A DNA stretch of 10,838 nt from the NCBI GenBank assembly GCA_003484585.1, contig DNBZ01000120.1, forward strand, positions 1 through 10,838. Reading direction: 5' to 3'. The DNA comes from Bacteroidota bacterium (GTDB taxonomy: Bacteria > Bacteroidota > Bacteroidia > NS11-12g > UBA9320). This document shows positions 1 through 8,684 of this stretch, piece by piece. How positions within the stretch are numbered: the first letter of the stretch is position 1; every line of letters starts with the position of its first letter. The position numbers and the translations under genes are program-made. Below the pieces are notes generated by a model. That model was not told the DNA's origin. It did not search any database and worked only from the letters and a program-made list of their open reading frames with translations.

Positions 1-2409
1 GCTAGCAGGATATCCCGCTGCAGGGCGAATACCTTGGTACTTTTCTAGTATTAAGTCTCGACTGCTTAACTCCTCATTTACAGCATATCCCCAAATATCC
101 TTTCTCATTTTTTGGTGCATACGCTCTGCCATAGCCTCTGCTAGCCTATCGGCTAGTGCTTTTACCATTATAGAGTTATAGTCATCGTGATCTGCTTCAA
201 AAGCGGCTATGAGAGGCTCTATACCTATGCCCGCAGTTACTGCAAAGGTTCCTATGTAATCTTGCTTACCCGTTGATTTGGGAGCTACATAGTCGGCTAG
301 TGATATGTTGGGGATGTTGGTTCCCATTTTTCGTTGTTGTCTTAAGAAACTAAAACGTGTTCCATTCTCTAGCACCACGTCTCCATTCACCTCGTTAGCA
401 GGGAATACGCCTAGCACTGCTTTGGCTTTTAGCTTCCCGTGCAAGATTATATCGTCTAGCATAGCATTTGCATCAGCAAATAGTTTTTTAGCTTCTTCAC
501 CTACATATTCATCTTCGAAAATGTTAGGGTACTTACCTCGAAGCTCCCAAGTTTGAAAGAATGGAGTCCAATCTATGTATTCTTTTAAGTCTTTTAAATC
601 GATATCTTGATATACGTGAATTCCTTCTTGCAATGGAGTAGGAGGAGTATAGGCTTGCCAGTCCAATACCAGTTTATTTTCTAGAGCTTCGCTCCAAGGG
701 AGTATTATCTTGTCTGCTTGTCTAGCTGCATGTTGTATTGCTAGCTCCTTGTACTCAGCCTTGGTATCAGACTCAAATTTAGCTCTTGAGTTTTCTCCTA
801 TTAATTTACCTGCCACAGGTACAGATCTTGACGCATCTAGCACGTGTACTATAGGGCCGCTGTAATGTGGAGCTACTTTTACGGCTGTGTGTACTCTACT
901 AGTAGTAGCACCGCCTATCAGAAGTGGTATTTTCATGCCGCGACGTTCCATCTCTGCAGCTACATCTACCATCTCGTCTAAACTAGGGGTAATAAGACCA
1001 CTGAGGCCTATTACATCTACATTTTGTTTTATGGCTTCGTCTAGGATCACATTGGCAGGCACCATTACTCCTAAATCTATTATTTCATAGTTGTTGCAGG
1101 CTAATACTACACTTACTATGTTTTTTCCAATATCGTGTACGTCTCCTTTTACCGTAGCTAGTAAGATTTTGCCTTGGGTATTTCCTTCGGACTTATCGGC
1201 TTCTAAATAAGGCTGCAGGTAGGCTACAGATTTTTTCATTACTCGAGCACTTTTCACTACTTGGGGTAAGAACATCTTACCAGAACCAAACAAGTCTCCT
1301 ACTACACTCATTCCTGCCATTAGTGGTCCTTCTATTACGTGCAGTGGTTTGGTGTAGTTTTGGCGAGACTCCTCGGTATCCTCCACTATGAAGTCTGTTA
1401 TTCCTTTTATAAGGGAATGTTTAAGTCTCTCTTCTACCGATTGATCTCTCCAGCTTAGGTCTACGACTAGTTGTTTACCATCACCTTTCACAGTTTCGGC
1501 AAAGTCTACCAGACGTTCTGTGGAATCACTTCGTCGATTGAATAAGACATCTTCTACTCGTACTAAAAGTTCCTTTGGAATCTCTGCATAGACTTCTATC
1601 ATACCTGCATTTACTATTCCCATGTCTAGTCCTGCTTGTATGGCGTGGTATAAGAAAGCAGAGTGCATAGCTTCTCGTACTATATTATTCCCTCTAAAAC
1701 TAAAGGAGATATTACTTACGCCACCACTTACTTTAGCATAGGGTAAGTTTTCTTTTATCCATCGCGTAGCATTTATGAAATCTACGGCATAGTTATTATG
1801 TTCTTCTATACCTGTAGCTACGGTAAGTATATTGGGATCAAAGATGATATCAGATGCTGGGAAGTTTACTTTGTTTACGAGAATATCGTAACATCTCTGG
1901 CAAATAGCAATTCGTTTTTCATAGCTATCTGCTTGACCTTTTTCATCAAAAGCCATGACTACTGTAGCAGCACCATAGCGTTTTATCTTTTTAGCACGAG
2001 CTATAAAAGCTTCTTCTCCATCCTTTAGACTTATAGAGTTTACTATCCCTTTGCCTTGTATTGCTTTTAGTCCTGCTTCTATGATTTCCCACTTGCTAGA
2101 GTCTATCATTACAGGTACTCGGCTTATGTCTGGCTCTGCGGCTATGAGATTTAGGAATTTTACCATGGCTGCCTTGCCATCGAGCATTCCTTCATCCATA
2201 TTTACGTCTATTATCTGTGCACCATTTTCTACTTGCGAGCGAGCTACAGAAAGTGCTTCGTCATATTTATTATTCAGTATGAGTTTTGCAAAGGCTTTAG
2301 AACCGGTTATGTTAGTTCTCTCGCCTATATTGATGAAGTTAATATTGGGAGTTTGAACCATTGGTTCTAAACCGCTAAGTCGTAAATAGTTTTCTATTGT
2401 TTTTGGCAT
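1..2409 (-). CDS. metH: Methionine synthase, split form: pterin, cobalamin and reactivation domains (3' end cut by window edge)
   Basis: Cobalamin-dependent methionine synthase moves the methyl group of 5-methyltetrahydrofolate through cobalamin to homocysteine, in the cytoplasm. I translated 803 codons from the ATG at 2409 ([16 protein letters not shown]) without a stop. The pterin-binding domain covers about residues 20-280 ([40 protein letters not shown]). The helical cap is about 281-403 ([22 protein letters not shown]). The B12 domain is about 410-540, with GDVHDIGKN whose His425 should be the lower cobalt ligand, plus [13 protein letters not shown] and GGATTSR. The reactivation domain begins near 555 ([22 protein letters not shown]) and reaches the SAM-binding RPAAGYPA motif at 795-802. 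By comparison with E. coli MetH about 80-90 residues are missing. The N-terminal zinc/homocysteine module is absent and a TAG lies in frame upstream, so this is the larger half of a split MetH, as known in Bacteroidota. A SAM-I riboswitch precedes it. Identification is firm. Confidence 0.96.
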   Translation of the reverse strand, partial: MPKTIENYLRLSGLEPMVQTPNINFINIGERTNITGSKAFAKLILNNKYDEALSVARSQVENGAQIIDVNMDEGMLDGKAAMVKFLNLIAAEPDISRVPVMIDSSKWEIIEAGLKAIQGKGIVNSISLKDGEEAFIARAKKIKRYGAATVVMAFDEKGQADSYEKRIAICQRCYDILVNKVNFPASDIIFDPNILTVATGIEEHNNYAVDFINATRWIKENLPYAKVSGGVSNISFSFRGNNIVREAMHSAFLYHAIQAGLDMGIVNAGMIEVYAEIPKELLVRVEDVLFNRRSDSTERLVDFAETVKGDGKQLVVDLSWRDQSVEERLKHSLIKGITDFIVEDTEESRQNYTKPLHVIEGPLMAGMSVVGDLFGSGKMFLPQVVKSARVMKKSVAYLQPYLEADKSEGNTQGKILLATVKGDVHDIGKNIVSVVLACNNYEIIDLGVMVPANVILDEAIKQNVDVIGLSGLITPSLDEMVDVAAEMERRGMKIPLLIGGATTSRVHTAVKVAPHYSGPIVHVLDASRSVPVAGKLIGENSRAKFESDTKAEYKELAIQHAARQADKIILPWSEALENKLVLDWQAYTPPTPLQEGIHVYQDIDLKDLKEYIDWTPFFQTWELRGKYPNIFEDEYVGEEAKKLFADANAMLDDIILHGKLKAKAVLGVFPANEVNGDVVLENGTRFSFLRQQRKMGTNIPNISLADYVAPKSTGKQDYIGTFAVTAGIGIEPLIAAFEADHDDYNSIMVKALADRLAEAMAERMHQKMRKDIWGYAVNEELSSRDLILEKYQGIRPAAGYPAS

Positions 2410-2410
2410 A

Positions 2411-2442
2411 TATGCAAATTGCAAAGAGATGTTAGGTGCATA
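2411..2442 (-). promoter_or_regulatory. Possible hairpin next to the metH start codon
   Basis: TATGCA at 2411-2416 and TGCATA at 2437-2442 form a 6-bp inverted repeat with a 20-base loop. The inner arm lies one base upstream of the metH ATG, between the riboswitch and the start. It could close the initiation region and so act as the expression platform. The stem is short and AT-rich, and I could not compare it with relatives, so this is weak. Confidence 0.3.
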
Positions 2443-2446
2443 GAAA

Positions 2447-2554
2447 CTTATCTGGTCCGTCAGCTGACGGATAGGATGTAGCACCTTGAGTATGAAATGT
2501 CTTTCAGGTTGCTAAGACTTCTATGGGCCTAATCCCTCAGTCTTTCTTTATAAG
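2447..2554 (-). promoter_or_regulatory. SAM-I (S-box) riboswitch upstream of metH
   Basis: Read on the minus strand from 2554 to 2447, this 108-nt segment has all the parts of the SAM-I aptamer. P1 pairs the initial CUUAU with the terminal AUAAG. P2 pairs AAGACU with AGUCUU and carries the kink-turn core GAGGGA. The GGCCC, GAAG and GCAACC blocks match the family consensus order. P3 pairs ACCU with AGGU, and the invariant GGUGCUA follows. P4 is a perfect hairpin, UCCGUC/GACGGA, at 2456-2471. The P2 loop UAGG can pair with CCUA in J3/4 to form the expected pseudoknot. The family binds S-adenosylmethionine and turns off methionine-pathway genes, which fits metH directly downstream. The aptamer ends 37 bases before the metH ATG, and no U-tract terminator follows, so control of translation is more likely than attenuation (inference). 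Confidence 0.95.
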
Positions 2555-2559
2555 TGATG

Positions 2560-2567
2560 CAAATGTA
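2560..2567 (-). promoter_or_regulatory. Bacteroidota -7 box (TAnnTTTG) for the metH riboswitch transcript
   Basis: On the minus strand these bases read TACATTTG, an exact match to the TAnnTTTG -7 element of the primary sigma factor in Bacteroidota. It ends 5 bases before the first base of riboswitch helix P1, so transcription would start almost at the aptamer, as expected. No clear TTG -33 element is present at normal spacing; that position is occupied by the T-tract after the terminator of the preceding gene. The position is the strongest support. Confidence 0.65.
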
Positions 2568-2582
2568 TTAATTCTGTTACAT

Positions 2583-2618
2583 AAAAAAACCCTTCTGTCG
2601 CTCGACAGAAGGGTTTTT
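2583..2618 (-). terminator. Intrinsic terminator of the sigma/anti-sigma/PKD-protein operon
   Basis: CCCTTCTGTCG at 2590-2600 and CGACAGAAGGG at 2603-2613 are perfectly complementary, giving a stem of about 10 bp with a tight loop. It is flanked by seven A on the left and five T on the right, so on the minus strand the hairpin is followed by seven T. It starts about 30 bases after the stop codon of the giant PKD gene and is well placed to end that transcript before the metH promoter. The A/T flanks would let it work in both directions, but no plus-strand gene converges here. Confidence 0.92.
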
Positions 2619-2646
2619 AATAACCTGATTTATATAGGTTATATTT

Positions 2647-5600
2647 CTATTGGTTTCTGATTAATTCAATCTGACCCTCTACTGGACCAAGACCTTCATT
2701 CTCTTCACCAAATAGGAATTTATAGTTTACAATATAGAAGTAAGTGCCTTCTGGGCAAGATATTCCTGTGTTGTTTACTTTTCCATTCCAAGTTGTATTT
2801 ACGTCCGTAGTTTCAAATACTCGCTCACCCCATCTGTTGAAAATCTTCATTTCGAATTCTTCTATCGACGTACCGTCTATAATAAATTCATCATTCTGTC
2901 CGTCACCGTTTGGTGTAAATACGTTGTAGAATGTGATTTTTCTAGAGAAAGTATTGGTAATCAATTGACAAGTGTCATCAGGACATTCAGCTTCTGAAGT
3001 ACTGACAACATAGAGACATACTTCAAATGTGCCTACCTGGTCATTCCAATTGAAACAAGGATTAACTTCAAGCTTCTCTTCTAAAGTAGGTTCAAAGGTC
3101 CATCTGTATTTATCAGGATTAGCTCCTGTAGATGTGTTAGTGAAACAGAAGATTGGCTTAGCAGAAGAATCTATAGTAAAGTTAGCTTTAACATCGTCTA
3201 CCGTGATTAGTATAGTATCTCTGTCCCAGCATCTTGGTATTATATCATACTCAGGTGCTACAACTACTTCGTAAACTCCACCTTGAGACCAAGAGTAAGT
3301 AATACTATTGTCTGGTATAGTTTTACTGATACTGTCGTTAGGTTCTAAGTACCACTTCATTCTAGTATATCTAGGGTCCAAAGTATCTGCTGTAAATGTG
3401 ATCACCTCACCTACACAAACGAATGTGTCTGAAGCCAATATCTCTACTGGAGGAAGTGGATTCACTATTACAATAATCTTACGTTGGTTTGCTATGTCCG
3501 GATTAGTATCTGGGAATATTCTACTACATCTCTGAGATGTGCCAGGTATTAAATCCTCCTGCGTTAGGTATAGCTCATATGTGCCAGGAGTATAATAAGT
3601 ATGACTATATTTATCTCCAATAGCAGACGGTGCAGTAAATGTGCCATCTCCCCAATCCATTTGGAAAGTAGGTGTGCTTATATCTCCTTTACCCGTATTG
3701 ATAAGCAATACACTATCTCCTGCACAGATTATAGCAGAATCATTTAGATTCCAAACATTTAGATCAAACTCAAACTGTGGCTGAGGCCCTGGTATAAAGA
3801 TAGTTTGGGTTATCTCTTCTATACAACCTAGCTCAGACCATACTTTTAGCGTCACGTCAAAGGATCCGCCAGATGTATAGTTGTGTGAAGGGTTTTGTAA
3901 TATACTCTTACGTGTACTATCACCGAAATCCCATTCCCATCGGATTATACTTTCGCAAGAAAGGTCTACACCATTGCTACAAGTATCCTTGTCTGCACAT
4001 GGATCATCTACAAAACTAGTATCGAAGAAGTTTACGATAGACGCACAATTGATAATAGTGTCATCTAGCGTAAAGCCAGGATGTAGTTTAGATACATATA
4101 CTGTAAGGAACGTAGTGTCTCTACAGTCTACACTGTCTTTAGATACTATCGTAATAGTATATGTTCCAGGATCTGTATATATATTGTTAGGTTCTATTGA
4201 TCTGTAGTCGTCCCATACACCGTCTGTACTATCCCAATCTAGAGTATAGGTCTCTTTATTGTTAGTATATCTATCGAAATCTTGCCAGAATGGGAAGACT
4301 TTGATAGGGTATGTAAACGGATCTTCTTCGCCATATTGGTAATAGCGTTGGTAGTAGTCTACGTCGAGCCTCAGACCCTGACAGATATTCTCATTTTTAA
4401 GAGAATAGTCATTCAAGAATCCTACGTTCAATAGGCGTGCAGATCTAGCTTCGCAACCTACTGTACTATTAAGGAAAAGAGAAGGTACCATTGGGCCGTT
4501 TCCAGCTCTATAAATAGTGTCTTTTATAGTTGGGTCACATTCATTTGGTGTTATTATTTCTGGATATCTGTAGGTATATTTCCATACCCCAGTTATAGTA
4601 TCTAGTTGTCCGTTTCCAGAGGTATCTTGTAGTAAGGTATCATACCCTTGTAGAGATGAATCTCTAAAGTGAAGCACTTCTGCTACTTCTATGAAATCTA
4701 CTACATCAGCTCTATTCGTATTAGGCATAGAGTCTACGCGAGATATAGAGTCTTGTGCAGGGTTCACTTGAGATTTAATAACCGCACCTGAACCATCTCG
4801 AGCGTAGGTAGTATCTTTAATAAACTGAGGGTTGTATAATGTACCTCTGTATCTCTTATTACCAGTCTGCCATACGGACGAGTCTATTTTTTGATGCCAA
4901 GGTCTTACCCCGAAAGTAAAGAATTGACTAAGTCCAGTAGTGTCTAAACAACCAACTGTACCGTCTCCTAAGTAGTAAGGAACATCTTCTGGTGGTATGT
5001 CAGCATATCTTAAACCAAGTAATTGGTCAAATGCGTCAACAACTAGAGTATTAGCATTACGTGTATTAGCTATTATTTGCCAATCTTTAATAATTAGCGT
5101 AACAATAGTATCCAATACTTGGTTACCTGTAATATCACTCAATTCTCTTCTTACTACATAGTTGTATAGCCAGTCTTCCCCATTGTAGGTATAGTTTTCG
5201 TCATTTCTTCCGGCTACTGGGCCAGTGTACGGTTGGTAGTATTCAAACTCTTCTACGTATACTGCTAGGCCTGGTCCTTTACCTATACCTTGGTAACCCC
5301 AAGCCCATCTTAGTGTTTTGATACTATCTTGTATTTCTTGGTCCATTTTGAAGTACGCAGTACCCCCAGCACACATAAAATGTCTACCAAGTCCGTCTGC
5401 AACAGGTAGTAATATTTCAAACTCTGGTGCTAAAGGAAGTATTCTGAATAAATCTGGGTAGTATGAAGTGTCCATACACTCTGGCGGTCCACCCAATGGA
5501 TTAGGAGGTCCGTTACCTACTATTAGTCCTAGGGTAAATGAGCCAAACGGAGTACGCTGATATGGATCACCAATGTCAAACTTACTATACTCTTTCACAA

Positions 5601-8600
5601 ATGTAGTACCAGTATTACCTACAAGGTCATATGGTAATCCAAACGGTATAGGAGTACCCAAAGCACCATCGGGAGCCTTAACTCCACCCCCATTGTATAC
5701 ATTCCAAGAAGAGGAAAGTGCTGGTGGAAAAGCTAGTGTATCATAATTCACTTCAAACCATTGTTGTGTACAACCGGGTTTAGTATCAGCAATATCAAAT
5801 TCTAGAACATATTGAAAAAATCCATTAGTATAAGGACAAGGGAAACCTGAAGTCCATTCTAGTCCATCTGCACTAGGAGGAGTAAGAGCAAGTGATTTAG
5901 TGCCTGTTGCTTTACAATTAAGCGGGTGTATAGTGTCTTCTTGGTATAATGTAACGCTGAAACAGCCAGCGTTATCCAAGAACCACTTAGATCTGTGTGC
6001 CGCAGAGTCTACGAAAACTTGAGATCTAGTTTCTGTAACTAATAAGCCAAACTTAACCACCTGTACAGGATAGCTAGAAGGAGCGGCGTATGTAGTATCT
6101 GGAGTAGTCTCTTCTACAGTTATATTAACAGTAATACAATCGTTTGGAGATAACTTAAACTGCTCGTTAGGATCTAGAGTTACTGTAGCCGGACCTGTAA
6201 TAGTACGTCCTGGGCCACCGCCACCTCCACCAGCACCTCCTGGAGGTGGTGGGAGCATCACGGTAGTCATAGTAACCCCTGCTGGAATATCAAATTCCAT
6301 TTCGTGGTACGTCACAGTCCATTTTGTGCTTCCGTTGCCTGCAAGCGGGTTATTTCTACCTAGCCAATCTTCATTATGGTATGTAGTATCAGTTACTATA
6401 TTAGCTGCTACAAAAGTATCTAGTGCAGCATCCCAATAAAAGTCAGTTCCACAGAATTTACTTGGTGGTCTTTTTACTACCCAATTTCCTAATTTGCCAT
6501 ATGGATAATTTACGTATGCGGGGATTGTAACGCCCATATAGGTATATGCTGAATCTATAGGAACTGTAAGAATGGTATCGGCTGGCACAATCATAGGATT
6601 GGCAGGATACACATTTACAGGGTAACAGAATGTATCTGGTTTGAACAATCTAGTTTCTACTATAGGCGTGGTATAGTTTCTGCCATCTTGCATAGTTCTA
6701 TACACTTCATCCCAAGGAGTATACCAATGTATTGGAATACTATCTACTCTGAAATTACAGTTGATCCCAACATTTTTACTTACCCAGGGTCTACTGTCTG
6801 TAGTACACTGAGGAGCAAATTGATCTCCCATATCCCATATTCTAAAAATATTTGGTCTATAATCTCTAATGTTTATTGAGGGATCTACAGCTGTTTGGTC
6901 ACCAGTACCAACACCGCCTTTTCCTACGGGTGGAATATAGTTGAACACAAAGCGTTTACGTGGATTAACACCAAATCTATAACTAGTGCCACTAGCTGTA
7001 GGAGACGTAAGATAGGATATCTTATGGTAAGTAGTAACACCACCAAATATAACCTTCAATGAGTCCTTAGTTGCATCCCAAGACACAGTATATCCTTGTC
7101 TTGTTACTGTAGCTCCATCAGCAAATACTTCTTCATTGATTTTGAAATTACCACGCGGTTTTTCTTGCCAAGTTCTAAAATAGAACTTGTAAGTACCATT
7201 TGAGTTATCAAACTCTCGGTCAAATGTGAAATCATAATAGTAAGTTGAAGAATCTTCATCTAATCTATTCCAATCGTTTTGATAGAAGGTTGAATTATTT
7301 ACAAACTGTACAGAGTCTCTAATCTCGCACTGGTAAGCTTCATCTTGAGCTACACGATTAAACGGCACCTCTATAGTGGACCCAGGACCAATTACTTGAA
7401 CAGTGTCGTATATGGTAACATCACATGGACCAGCTATTAGTCTTAGACTTATCATCCACGGTCCAGGACCGTATGATTTGTCTGGTGTAAGTGTCTTGTC
7501 ATTCACGTTGGCAGGGCCAGCCGGCGGATCACCAAAGTTCCATAAAAATGCATCTACACCAGGAGTAGCAGGTAAGTTAGCTACAGAAAACTTAATAGGA
7601 TTATCAGGGGTACAAGCTGGGTTGGGAGTAGATAGTATATTGGGATTCATCACAATATTAGCTACTGCTGCTTTGAAAGTAAATGTATCTGTACATCCAT
7701 AAGCTGTGGCTACCAATGAACCGTCAAAGGTGCCGTGGGTTCTATACATGTGTTCTATGATTCCGTCATTAGCCACTCCTGTCCACCATTGAGTATTAAC
7801 AGTAGAGTTGCCATCTATCCTGAGACCATCTCCAAATATCCAAGTGAATGAATCTACCTGAGCTAAGCTAACTAAAGATATGTTTTGATAAACACCTAAA
7901 GTAGAATCACAACCTGGATTAGGTGGTGGAGTAAGGTTGATAAACTCTATTCCTAATTTAGGGCGTACCAAAAGGTAATCTGTGAAAGTTACTTTTGAAA
8001 CACAACCACTAGAATCTTCTGACTCTATCACAAGGTCAAAAAAGCCACCTGTAGGGTCAGTAATACTAACACAAAATTCAATAGGGAATACTGGGTTAAT
8101 AGAATCTATACGCAAACCATTACTAAACACGTAGGTTTGGCGAACTATTAAACCACTTGGAGCTTTAGACGTGTCTTTAAAACAAAAGCTATTGTTTTCA
8201 AAGCACTGTATCGAGTCGTTTTCTCTAAAAAGATGTATATCTGGTGAAGGACTTACATTTACCGTTAAGGTCTTGGTACATGTACCTGCAGGACCTGTAC
8301 CTGTGAAAGTTACTGTATAGGTTCCAGATGTAACATAACTATACGTAGGTTTTGGTACGTTACTAGTAGCGGATCCTGCTGGAGTAAGACCGAAATCCCA
8401 TAAAATGGTGGTAGTAAATCCAGGAGAGTTTGCATCAAAGGAAATAAGCTGACCTTCGCAAAAAGTACCTATAGTACCTTTTGTCCCATCGGTGAGTGTC
8501 ATCTGAGGAAAGCAATTTTGTGCAAATGCAGAAAATCCAGCAAACACTAGTACTAGTGTTACGACATACTTAGACAGTACATCTTGAATAAATGATTTTT

Positions 8601-8673
8601 TCATACGTAATTTGTTTTTATAGATGTTGTATTGTGAATCCAAAAAGTCTGTAAATTTAATGCGGTTGTTCAT
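2647..8673 (-). CDS. Giant PKD-domain surface protein with C-terminal CHU_C (T9SS type B) sorting domain
   Basis: A secreted protein of about 2008 residues, probably a cell-surface adhesin or matrix protein exported by the type IX secretion system. A signal peptide with a hydrophobic core ends at FSAFAQ near residue 52. PKD or PKD-like domains follow; clear cores are WDFG (about 92), WIFGDG (277), WNFGDP (377), WEWDFGDS (about 1576) and MDWGDG (1672), with more divergent units between about 1478 and 1905. Roughly residues 440-1460 match no domain I recognise and are rich in Asp, Thr, Tyr and Trp. A Pro/Gly tract lies at about 808-822. The last 96 residues are a CHU_C domain (VFTPNGDGQND, KIFNRWGERVF, WNGK, CPEGTYFY, closing IELIRNQ), which in this family directs T9SS export. 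I chose ATG 8673, 11 bases after the preceding stop; ATG 8604 would give a shorter standard signal peptide, and an in-frame TTG lies at 8682. The ligand is unknown. Confidence 0.9.
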   Translation of the reverse strand: MNNRIKFTDFLDSQYNIYKNKLRMKKSFIQDVLSKYVVTLVLVFAGFSAFAQNCFPQMTLTDGTKGTIGTFCEGQLISFDANSPGFTTTILWDFGLTPAGSATSNVPKPTYSYVTSGTYTVTFTGTGPAGTCTKTLTVNVSPSPDIHLFRENDSIQCFENNSFCFKDTSKAPSGLIVRQTYVFSNGLRIDSINPVFPIEFCVSITDPTGGFFDLVIESEDSSGCVSKVTFTDYLLVRPKLGIEFINLTPPPNPGCDSTLGVYQNISLVSLAQVDSFTWIFGDGLRIDGNSTVNTQWWTGVANDGIIEHMYRTHGTFDGSLVATAYGCTDTFTFKAAVANIVMNPNILSTPNPACTPDNPIKFSVANLPATPGVDAFLWNFGDPPAGPANVNDKTLTPDKSYGPGPWMISLRLIAGPCDVTIYDTVQVIGPGSTIEVPFNRVAQDEAYQCEIRDSVQFVNNSTFYQNDWNRLDEDSSTYYYDFTFDREFDNSNGTYKFYFRTWQEKPRGNFKINEEVFADGATVTRQGYTVSWDATKDSLKVIFGGVTTYHKISYLTSPTASGTSYRFGVNPRKRFVFNYIPPVGKGGVGTGDQTAVDPSINIRDYRPNIFRIWDMGDQFAPQCTTDSRPWVSKNVGINCNFRVDSIPIHWYTPWDEVYRTMQDGRNYTTPIVETRLFKPDTFCYPVNVYPANPMIVPADTILTVPIDSAYTYMGVTIPAYVNYPYGKLGNWVVKRPPSKFCGTDFYWDAALDTFVAANIVTDTTYHNEDWLGRNNPLAGNGSTKWTVTYHEMEFDIPAGVTMTTVMLPPPPGGAGGGGGGPGRTITGPATVTLDPNEQFKLSPNDCITVNITVEETTPDTTYAAPSSYPVQVVKFGLLVTETRSQVFVDSAAHRSKWFLDNAGCFSVTLYQEDTIHPLNCKATGTKSLALTPPSADGLEWTSGFPCPYTNGFFQYVLEFDIADTKPGCTQQWFEVNYDTLAFPPALSSSWNVYNGGGVKAPDGALGTPIPFGLPYDLVGNTGTTFVKEYSKFDIGDPYQRTPFGSFTLGLIVGNGPPNPLGGPPECMDTSYYPDLFRILPLAPEFEILLPVADGLGRHFMCAGGTAYFKMDQEIQDSIKTLRWAWGYQGIGKGPGLAVYVEEFEYYQPYTGPVAGRNDENYTYNGEDWLYNYVVRRELSDITGNQVLDTIVTLIIKDWQIIANTRNANTLVVDAFDQLLGLRYADIPPEDVPYYLGDGTVGCLDTTGLSQFFTFGVRPWHQKIDSSVWQTGNKRYRGTLYNPQFIKDTTYARDGSGAVIKSQVNPAQDSISRVDSMPNTNRADVVDFIEVAEVLHFRDSSLQGYDTLLQDTSGNGQLDTITGVWKYTYRYPEIITPNECDPTIKDTIYRAGNGPMVPSLFLNSTVGCEARSARLLNVGFLNDYSLKNENICQGLRLDVDYYQRYYQYGEEDPFTYPIKVFPFWQDFDRYTNNKETYTLDWDSTDGVWDDYRSIEPNNIYTDPGTYTITIVSKDSVDCRDTTFLTVYVSKLHPGFTLDDTIINCASIVNFFDTSFVDDPCADKDTCSNGVDLSCESIIRWEWDFGDSTRKSILQNPSHNYTSGGSFDVTLKVWSELGCIEEITQTIFIPGPQPQFEFDLNVWNLNDSAIICAGDSVLLINTGKGDISTPTFQMDWGDGTFTAPSAIGDKYSHTYYTPGTYELYLTQEDLIPGTSQRCSRIFPDTNPDIANQRKIIVIVNPLPPVEILASDTFVCVGEVITFTADTLDPRYTRMKWYLEPNDSISKTIPDNSITYSWSQGGVYEVVVAPEYDIIPRCWDRDTILITVDDVKANFTIDSSAKPIFCFTNTSTGANPDKYRWTFEPTLEEKLEVNPCFNWNDQVGTFEVCLYVVSTSEAECPDDTCQLITNTFSRKITFYNVFTPNGDGQNDEFIIDGTSIEEFEMKIFNRWGERVFETTDVNTTWNGKVNNTGISCPEGTYFYIVNYKFLFGEENEGLGPVEGQIELIRNQ
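6208..6252 (-). repeat. Pro/Gly low-complexity tract inside the giant PKD protein
   Basis: On the minus strand this stretch encodes PPPP, then GGA, then six consecutive glycines and PG. It is the only strongly low-complexity, GC-rich patch in an otherwise complex AT-rich gene. It probably forms a flexible linker between folded parts of the unassigned central region, and such tracts may vary in length between strains (inference). Confidence 0.75.
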
Positions 8674-8684
8674 ATTTTTCAAGT

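Noticed and set aside
305..2356. Plus-strand open frames at 305-556, 887-1090, 1798-2028 and 2051-2356
   Set aside because: They lie opposite metH, whose minus-strand translation matches the family throughout; their products are Ser/Leu/Ile-rich antisense shadows.
2410..2511. Open frame continuing upstream of the metH ATG through the riboswitch
   Set aside because: It has only GTG/CTG possible starts, crosses the aptamer, and stops at a TAG; MetH2-type proteins begin close to the chosen ATG.
2622..2640. AACCT/AGGTT inverted repeat just after the giant gene
   Set aside because: Five AT-rich pairs around a 9-base loop is within chance, and the strong terminator nearby explains the region.
2650..8600. 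Long tandem DNA repeats in the giant gene
   Set aside because: The PKD units are diverged at both DNA and protein level; I saw no near-identical repeat copies.
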